Source: Sphingomonas naasensis
GTDB taxonomy: Bacteria; Pseudomonadota; Alphaproteobacteria; Sphingomonadales; Sphingomonadaceae
Direction: 5' to 3'
Length of the DNA: 64,000 bases
Assembly: GCF_004792695.1 (NCBI RefSeq)
Contig: NZ_SRXU01000001.1
Span: 806,001 to 870,000, forward strand
The position numbers were made by a program, and so were the translations under genes. A model generated the notes under the pieces. It saw nothing but the letters and a program-made list of their open reading frames with translations, was not told the origin of the DNA and ran no database searches. This document shows, piece by piece, positions 58,827 through 64,000 of the stretch. Each line of letters begins with the position of its first letter. Within the stretch, counting starts at the first letter, position 1.

Positions 58827-60613
58827 GCCGCCCGCGTAACCGCCTCCACGGCGATCATCCGCGCGTAATTGACCATTCCCGCCGCGCGCATCGCCGCGAC
58901 GATGTGGAACAGCGCCTCGGGGGCGACATAGTCCCAGGTCGGCGATTGCATGCCCACGCCGGCGAGCAGCGCCACCGTCGCCGCGTCGCCGCGCTGGCCC
59001 GCGGCGTCGATCGCCTGCGTCCAGCCATTGACCCCGCCGATCTGCACGTCGAGCGCGGCGGCCGCGCTCTGCGCGTCGCCTGCGCTCATCCGGTTCAGCC
59101 CGGCCAGCCCGGCGAGCAGCATCTGCGCCTTGCGACGCGATGCGCCATCGGCGAAGCCGGTGACGTCGCCTGCCGCCACGCCCGATCTGCCGGGATCGGC
59201 GAGCGCGAGCAGCGCCCAGCCCTCGCTCCCGCGCGGCGCCACGCCCCGCCATTCGAGCGCCGCCGCATCGTAGCCCGACGACAGCATCGAGGCGATCAAC
59301 CGGTCGGTCTCCTCGACCTTGTCGCGTGCCGGAATCCACGAAGCGGCGCGTGCGGTGAGGATCAGCCGGGCATAGCGGGTGCGCGGCGTGGTGGCGGCAT
59401 CCCACAGCGTCTCGAGCGCCTTGATGCGCGTGCCGACATCGCCGTCGGTATAGGCGGTGCGCAGATCGCGAGCGACGGTCTGCGCCGCCCCGGAATCGCC
59501 GCCCTGCTCTATTTCGGAATAGAGATCGACCAGTCCGGCATTGGAGAAAACCCCCGCCGTCGCTGCCAGTTCGGCCGCCGTCGCCCGGGCCACCGGATCG
59601 ATATTGGGCGCGAGCGCCTGCCAATAGCGCACCTGCGGCGCGGCGGTCTGGTAGAGCTCCGCGGGAACCTCGACTCCGGTCGCCGTCGCGAGGCCCCAGC
59701 GCCACGCGGTGAGCTGGCTCACCGGGTTCCATTCGATCGTCACGGCGCGACGGCCCTGCGCGCCGGTGCCGAGCACCTTCTCGGCGAGCAGATTGTCGAT
59801 GTCCGACGGGCTCGTCCCCGAGCGCGCGCGCTCGAACTGCTTGCCCGCCTCGTTGGGCTTGCCGGCAAGCCCGAGGCACATCGCCTGCGCCAATGCCCAG
59901 CCGCGCTGCGCGATCGCTTCGGCGCCCTTGTCCGCGATCGGGCACAAGGCGGCCGGATCGCCCGAGGCGAGCGCCGACTGCATCGCCACCTGATAGAGCC
60001 AGGTCGTGTAATTGTCGGTGTCGACATCCTCGATCACCGCGCGCGCGGCATTGGCCTCGCCCATGCGCAGCAGCGCCCAAGCGCGATCGGCGGCGAAATC
60101 GGCGCCATTGGCGTTCGCCGGCGTATCGAGCGGCGACATCAACGCGCGGCGCAGCGCGATCGAGACCCAGCGCGACGCGATCGGCGCGTCCATCCGTCGC
60201 ATCAGGGTCCGGAGGAAGCGTCCATCGGCATGCCCGAACGAATCAGCGGGAAACGGCGCATTGCCCGCCGCGACGATGCCGACGCGATCGAGCGAGCGCC
60301 GGGCGAATTCCGGCAGCTCATATCGGGAAAGATCGACCGCGGCGGCCTGCGCGTCGGCCTGCGCGGCGAAATTGCCGAGCGTGTTGTCGAGCGGCAACGC
60401 CCCCGGATCGACCGGGAGCGGCTGCTCGATCGGGCGCGCGGGCGCGCTGGTCGCGCCGGGCGCGGGCGCCGGTGCAGGCGTGGGCGCCGGATCGTCGAAG
60501 CCGGGCGGCAGCAGCGATTCGGGCGTGTCCTGCCCCAGCGCGGGCACGCCCACGCCGGCCAGCAGCAGCGCCGCCAGCCCGATCCGCGACGCCTTACTTC
60601 GTGAGGTTATCAA
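58823..60613 (-). CDS. Hypothetical exported helical-repeat protein
   Basis: The product is about 596 residues. The signal peptide is KASRIGLAALLLAGVGVPAL (then GQ), followed by a Pro/Ala linker (PAPTPAPAPAPGATSAPA). The rest is a long alpha-helical, Ala-rich region without a recognised domain; the spacing of helices (ADRAWALLRMGEANAARAVI, GWALAQAMCLGLAGKPNEAG) suggests TPR-like pairs. The start is TTG 60613, with AAGGTGG about 6 nt upstream, overlapping the end of the small membrane gene by 20 nt. It is coupled to xerD by TTGA. The function is unknown; a periplasmic scaffold is a guess. Confidence 0.78.
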   Translation of the reverse strand: MITSRSKASRIGLAALLLAGVGVPALGQDTPESLLPPGFDDPAPTPAPAPAPGATSAPARPIEQPLPVDPGALPLDNTLGNFAAQADAQAAAVDLSRYELPEFARRSLDRVGIVAAGNAPFPADSFGHADGRFLRTLMRRMDAPIASRWVSIALRRALMSPLDTPANANGADFAADRAWALLRMGEANAARAVIEDVDTDNYTTWLYQVAMQSALASGDPAALCPIADKGAEAIAQRGWALAQAMCLGLAGKPNEAGKQFERARSGTSPSDIDNLLAEKVLGTGAQGRRAVTIEWNPVSQLTAWRWGLATATGVEVPAELYQTAAPQVRYWQALAPNIDPVARATAAELAATAGVFSNAGLVDLYSEIEQGGDSGAAQTVARDLRTAYTDGDVGTRIKALETLWDAATTPRTRYARLILTARAASWIPARDKVEETDRLIASMLSSGYDAAALEWRGVAPRGSEGWALLALADPGRSGVAAGDVTGFADGASRRKAQMLLAGLAGLNRMSAGDAQSAAAALDVQIGGVNGWTQAIDAAGQRGDAATVALLAGVGMQSPTWDYVAPEALFHIVAAMRAAGMVNYARMIAVEAVTRAA

Positions 60614-60731
60614 GCGGGACCACCTTCTCCATACGGACCGGCTCCTTCTCGGAGCTTCGCGTCGAGAGGTAGAAGATTCCCCCCACCAGCACGAGGAGGA
60701 CGACGATGAGAGCCAGCAGCGAACGGGACAT
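60594..60731 (-). CDS. Small single-pass membrane protein (45 aa)
   Basis: The product is 45 residues: an N-terminal membrane helix (SLLALIVVLLVLVGGIFYL) and a charged cytosolic or periplasmic tail (STRSSEKEPVRMEKVVPLDN). ATG 60731 to TAA 60594. It overlaps the next gene by 20 nt, pointing to coupled expression. The composition is clearly non-random. It is divergent from aroK. Confidence 0.75.
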   Translation of the reverse strand: MSRSLLALIVVLLVLVGGIFYLSTRSSEKEPVRMEKVVPLDNLTK

Positions 60732-60804
60732 GGAAAGGTCCGTAAATTGAGAAACGCGCGGGCCTTTTGCCCGAGACCCGCCCTCGCTGTATAGCCCCCC
60801 GACA

Positions 60805-61344
60805 ATGTTGCAAGCGCATGCTCAAGACTGGCCCTGGAAGGGCAAGCCGCTCGTCCTGATCGGGCTGATGGGTGCCGGCAAGACCACGGTCGGCCGGCGT
60901 CTCGCCCAGCGGCTGCGCCTGCCCTTCGTCGATGCCGACCACGAGATCGAGGCCGCGGCGGGAATGACGATCTCCGACATCTTCGAGAAGTTCGGCGAGC
61001 CCTATTTTCGCGACGGGGAGCGCCGGGTGATCGCCAGGCTGATCGACGGCACCCCCAAGGTGATCGCCACCGGCGGCGGCGCTTTCCTCAATGCCGAGAC
61101 GCGCGCGCTGATCCTCGATCAGGCGATCGCGGTATGGCTCGACGCCGAGCCCGCGGTGCTCGCCGATCGCGTGCGCCGCCGCGACACGCGTCCGCTGCTG
61201 CGCGGCCGCGATCCCGAAGATATCCTCACCGAATTGGCGGCGGTAAGAAATCCTTTCTATGCGCTCGCGCCGATCCGCGTGCAGAGCATCGCGGCACCGC
61301 ACGACACCACCGTCGACGAAATTCTGAAGGCGATCCGCGCTTGA
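60805..61344 (+). CDS. aroK: Shikimate kinase
   Basis: The product is 179 residues. Walker A is GLMGAGKTTVGRRLA, the shikimate-binding Asp-x-Asp is FVDADHEIEAAAG, with FGEPYFRDGERRVI and ATGGGAFLN, and the lid RRRDTRPLLRG. It phosphorylates shikimate in aromatic amino acid synthesis. The stop overlaps the aroB start (TTGA). Confidence 0.96.
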   Translation: MLQAHAQDWPWKGKPLVLIGLMGAGKTTVGRRLAQRLRLPFVDADHEIEAAAGMTISDIFEKFGEPYFRDGERRVIARLIDGTPKVIATGGGAFLNAETRALILDQAIAVWLDAEPAVLADRVRRRDTRPLLRGRDPEDILTELAAVRNPFYALAPIRVQSIAAPHDTTVDEILKAIRA

Positions 61345-62441
61345 CCATCGTTCCCGTCGCATTGGGCGACCGCAGCTACGACGTCCGCATCGAGGCCGGA
61401 CTGCTCGCCCGCGCCGGCGCGGTGCTCGCGCCGCTCGCGCGCGGCCGCACGATGCCGATCGTCACCGACGAACATGTCCTGCCGCATCTCGCCACGCTGC
61501 AGGCGAGCCTCGCCGCTGCCGGCGTCGCCAGCGAGGCGATCGTGCTGCCGCCCGGCGAATCGACCAAGAGCTGGGCGCAACTCGAAGCGTTGACCGATCG
61601 CCTGCTCGCGCTGGGCGTCGAGCGCAGCGACCATGTCATCGCGCTGGGCGGCGGCGTGATCGGCGATCTCGTCGGCTTCGCGACCTCGATCCTCAAGCGC
61701 GGCTGCAATTTCGTCCAGATCCCGACGACCCTGCTCGCGCAGGTCGACAGCTCGGTCGGCGGCAAGACTGCGATCAACAGCCGCGCCGGCAAGAACCTGG
61801 TCGGCGCCTTCCACCAGCCCGCGGTCGTGCTGATCGATCCGCAGGTGCTCGATACCCTGCCGCAGCGCGAGCAACGCGCCGGCTATGCCGAGGTCGTCAA
61901 ATACGGCCTGATCGATGATTTCGCCTTTTTCGAATGGTGCGAGGCCAACGCCGCCGCGCTGCTCGCGGGGGATCCGCGGGCACGCGAGACCGCGATCGCG
62001 CACTCGGTCGCCGCCAAGGCGCGCATCGTCGCCGAGGACGAGCGCGAGACGACCGGCAAGCGCGCGCTGCTCAACCTGGGACACACGTTCGGCCACGCGC
62101 TCGAGGCCGAGACCGGCTTCTCGGACAAGCTGCTCCACGGCGAGGGCGTCGCCGCGGGCATGGCGCTGGCCTTCGGCTATTCGGCACGCCGCGGCCTGTG
62201 CACAGCGCAGGACGCCGCGCGCGTCGCCGCGCATCTCGCCGCGATCGGCCTGCCCAACGGGCTCGCCGCGGCCGGCGTCACTGCCTCGGGCGCGCGGCTG
62301 GTCGAGCATATGCTCCACGACAAGAAGATGGCGGCGGGCACCCTGCCTTTCCTGCTCGCTCGCGGCATCGGCCAGACCTTCCTCGACAAGACCGTCGACC
62401 TCACCGATGTCGCCGCCTTCCTCGACGAACAGCCTCGCTGA
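61341..62441 (+). CDS. aroB: 3-dehydroquinate synthase
   Basis: The product is 366 residues. Motifs are VIALGGGVIGDLVGFATSIL, IPTTLLAQVDSSVGGKTAIN, GKNLVGAFHQP, RAGYAEVVKYGLI and the metal ligands in NLGHTFGHALE and LLHGEGVAAGM. The start is TTG 61341 (LTIVPVALGDRSYDVRIEAG), overlapping the aroK stop; upstream open frame lies inside aroK. A dispersed inverted repeat begins 9 nt after the stop. Confidence 0.96.
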   Translation: MTIVPVALGDRSYDVRIEAGLLARAGAVLAPLARGRTMPIVTDEHVLPHLATLQASLAAAGVASEAIVLPPGESTKSWAQLEALTDRLLALGVERSDHVIALGGGVIGDLVGFATSILKRGCNFVQIPTTLLAQVDSSVGGKTAINSRAGKNLVGAFHQPAVVLIDPQVLDTLPQREQRAGYAEVVKYGLIDDFAFFEWCEANAAALLAGDPRARETAIAHSVAAKARIVAEDERETTGKRALLNLGHTFGHALEAETGFSDKLLHGEGVAAGMALAFGYSARRGLCTAQDAARVAAHLAAIGLPNGLAAAGVTASGARLVEHMLHDKKMAAGTLPFLLARGIGQTFLDKTVDLTDVAAFLDEQPR

Positions 62442-62450
62442 CCTTCAAGA

Positions 62451-62582
62451 TCCTCCCTCGCTTTAGCGGGGGAGGTGGCATGCGCAGCATGACGGAGGGG
62501 GTCTCGCCGCGAGCGACCTCGCCCGAGGAGATGCCCCCCTCCGTCGCCTTCGGCGCCACCTCCCCCGCTGCGCGAGGGAGGA
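62451..62582. repeat. Dispersed inverted-repeat element, copy 2
   Basis: The 132-bp element between aroB and the M1 peptidase gene starts TCCTCCCTCGCTTTAGCGG and ends with the complementary arm ..CGCGAGGGAGGA. The right 46 nt are identical to copy 1 (28677-28802); the middle differs, and the left arm has an altered tip. As in copy 1 the element follows an operon end by under 10 nt. Confidence 0.85.
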
Positions 62583-62636
62583 TTTGAAGCGCTCCACTCA
62601 GTTGCCGTTCATCGTCGATCGGCATAGCAAGCCGCC

Positions 62637-64000
62637 ATGCAAATCCTCCTTCCCGCGCTCGCCGCTTTCGTGATTGCCGCCCCCGCCGCCGCGCAGCAGG
62701 CACAGCCCGCACCGATCCTCACCACCCCCGAGGCCAGGGATGTCTGGACGCACGCCGAGCCGCAGGCCGCGCGTGTCACGCATGTGGATCTCGACCTCGA
62801 CGTGAGCTTCGAGAGCAAGACCGTCTCGGGCCGCGCATTGCTCGATGTCCTTGCGTCCCCGCACGCGAAGCAGATCGTGCTCGATGTCGACGATCTCGAG
62901 ATCTTCGAAGTCACCAACGCCGAGCGCAGGCCGCTGCGCTACACGGTCGGTCCGCGGGATAAGGAGCTCGGCTCGGCGCTCACCATCGAACTCCCCGCCG
63001 GCACCCGCCAGATCGCGATCCGCTACAGCACCAAACCCGGCGCGTCGGCGCTGCAATGGCTGGCGCCCGAGCTAACCGCCGGCAAGAAGCAGCCCTATCT
63101 GTTCAGCCAGGGCCAGCCGATCAACAATCGCAGCTGGATCCCCACGCAGGACAGCCCCGGCATCCGCCAGACCTGGTCGGCCACGATCACCGTGCCCGAT
63201 GGCTTCGTCGCGGTGATGAGCGGCGAGCGGCTCGATGGCGGCAAGGGCGAACTCGTCCCCCATTACCAGCGGCGTTTCCGCTTCCGGATGGACAAGCCGG
63301 TCCCGCCCTATCTGATCGCGCTGGCGGTCGGCGATCTCGCCTTCAAGGCGACCGGTCCGCGCTCGGGCGTGTGGGCCGAACCGAGCCAGCTCGATGCCGC
63401 CGCGCACGAAGTCGCCGATGTCGAGAAGATGATCGACGCCGCCGAGGCGCTCTACGGCCCCTATCGCTGGGGCCGCTACGACATGCTCGTGCTGCCGCCG
63501 AGCTTCCCGTTCGGCGGGATGGAGAACCCCACCCTCACCTTCCTCACGCCGACGATCATCACCGGCGACCGCTCGAACACCGATGTCGTCGCGCACGAGC
63601 TCGCGCACAGCTGGTCGGGCAATCTCGTCACGAACGCGACCTGGTCCGATTCGTGGCTCAACGAGGGCTTCACCACCTATTTCGAGAACCGCATCATGGA
63701 GGCGGTCTACGGCAAGGAGCGCGCCGCGATGTACGCCGATCTCGACTGGGACGGCCTCGTCAAGGACATCAAGGACGCCGGCGGCGATGCCGATCCGAGC
63801 ACGCGCCTGCACGGCGATCCCGGCGCGACCGCGGGGCAGCTCGACTATTTCAAGGGCTCCACCTTCCTCCGCACGATCGAGCAGGCCGTGGGCCGCGACC
63901 GCTTCGACGCCTATCTGCGCTCCTATTTCGACCGCCACGCCTTCCAGCCGCAGACCACCGCGGGCTTCCTCGCCGATATCCGCAAGAACCTGATCAAGGG
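62637..64000 (+). CDS. M1-family metallopeptidase (C-terminus outside window)
   Basis: About 454 residues are visible; the gene continues past the window. A signal peptide (MQILLPALAAFVIAAPAAAQ) precedes the M1 N-terminal beta domain. The aminopeptidase motif GGMEN is near residue 293. The zinc site HELAHSW is near residue 318, with the third ligand Glu in WLNEGFTTYFENRIME. The layout resembles leukotriene-A4-hydrolase-like aminopeptidases (GQPINNRSWIPTQDSPGIRQ). It is probably periplasmic and trims peptides. Confidence 0.94.
   Translation, partial: MQILLPALAAFVIAAPAAAQQAQPAPILTTPEARDVWTHAEPQAARVTHVDLDLDVSFESKTVSGRALLDVLASPHAKQIVLDVDDLEIFEVTNAERRPLRYTVGPRDKELGSALTIELPAGTRQIAIRYSTKPGASALQWLAPELTAGKKQPYLFSQGQPINNRSWIPTQDSPGIRQTWSATITVPDGFVAVMSGERLDGGKGELVPHYQRRFRFRMDKPVPPYLIALAVGDLAFKATGPRSGVWAEPSQLDAAAHEVADVEKMIDAAEALYGPYRWGRYDMLVLPPSFPFGGMENPTLTFLTPTIITGDRSNTDVVAHELAHSWSGNLVTNATWSDSWLNEGFTTYFENRIMEAVYGKERAAMYADLDWDGLVKDIKDAGGDADPSTRLHGDPGATAGQLDYFKGSTFLRTIEQAVGRDRFDAYLRSYFDRHAFQPQTTAGFLADIRKNLIK

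Noticed and set aside
57918..60080. 720-residue frame ending in XerD
   Set aside because: The upstream part overlaps the exported-protein gene in another frame; XerD of normal length starts at TTG 58826.

Overview
The window is about 64 kb of GC-rich, densely coding DNA. It looks like the chromosome of a sphingomonad-type alphaproteobacterium (Sphingomonas or a close relative). This rests on the GC-rich codon use, three large TonB-dependent receptors, a TIGR01782-style GlcNAc receptor, alphaproteobacterial Fur-box architecture, Flp pilins and very short intergenic gaps. The genus is an inference. Two genes run off the edges: a TonB receptor at the left and an M1 metallopeptidase at the right.

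Region by region. (1) 1-9238: a glycan-type locus with a TonB receptor, two paralogous secreted proteins with tandem beta-helices and a C-terminal propeller (GH55/pectate-lyase-3-like), a gluconokinase and an orphan LuxR-type HTH protein. A shared palindrome (TGCGAC-N4-GTCGCA) lies in the receptor promoter and in the beta-helix/gluconokinase divergent promoter. (2) 9250-17428, leftward: the potassium system kdpFABC-kdpD-kdpE, with two extra small membrane ORFs at its head. (3) 17578-20921: a Fur-box-preceded siderophore-type TonB receptor coupled to a PepSY-TM protein, then a convergent TetR. (4) 21653-28669: a TetR/CecR-type regulator and a tightly coupled efflux operon resembling ybhGFSR (membrane fusion protein, double ATPase, two ABC-2 permeases) plus an outer-membrane factor. 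It ends in a dispersed inverted repeat. (5) 28811-29984: a FadR-type GntR regulator and a small unknown gene; the divergent gap carries two FadR-like sites that resemble sites at 5.7 kb. (6) 29977-42446: a complete N-acetylglucosamine/chitin-fragment locus. It has a PTS EIICB, an EIIA-HPr-EI fusion, a GH20 hexosaminidase and a TonB receptor on the minus strand. Divergent from them are a GntR/UTRA regulator, a SIS-type deaminase and NagA. (7) 42443-51026: two sensor kinases, one a soluble 1795-residue protein with nine 92-residue HAMP-type repeats, and divergently a winged-helix protein with two small membrane proteins. (8) 51045-64000: housekeeping genes. These are tRNA-Arg(CCU), a membrane protein, DUF1178, a Nit-type amidase, glutaredoxin, ComF, a methyltransferase, MutT, three Flp pilins, accA, xerD, a periplasmic protein, aroK, aroB, a second copy of the dispersed repeat and the M1 peptidase.

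Working together: the GlcNAc locus would import chitooligosaccharides through the TonB receptor, cleave them with GH20, phosphorylate GlcNAc during uptake by a self-contained PTS phosphorelay, and feed NagA and the SIS deaminase. The first locus probably handles another glucan or glycan; its substrate is not evident. Frequent ATGA, GTGA and TTGA stop/start overlaps show strong translational coupling. TTG starts appear unusually often at such junctions.
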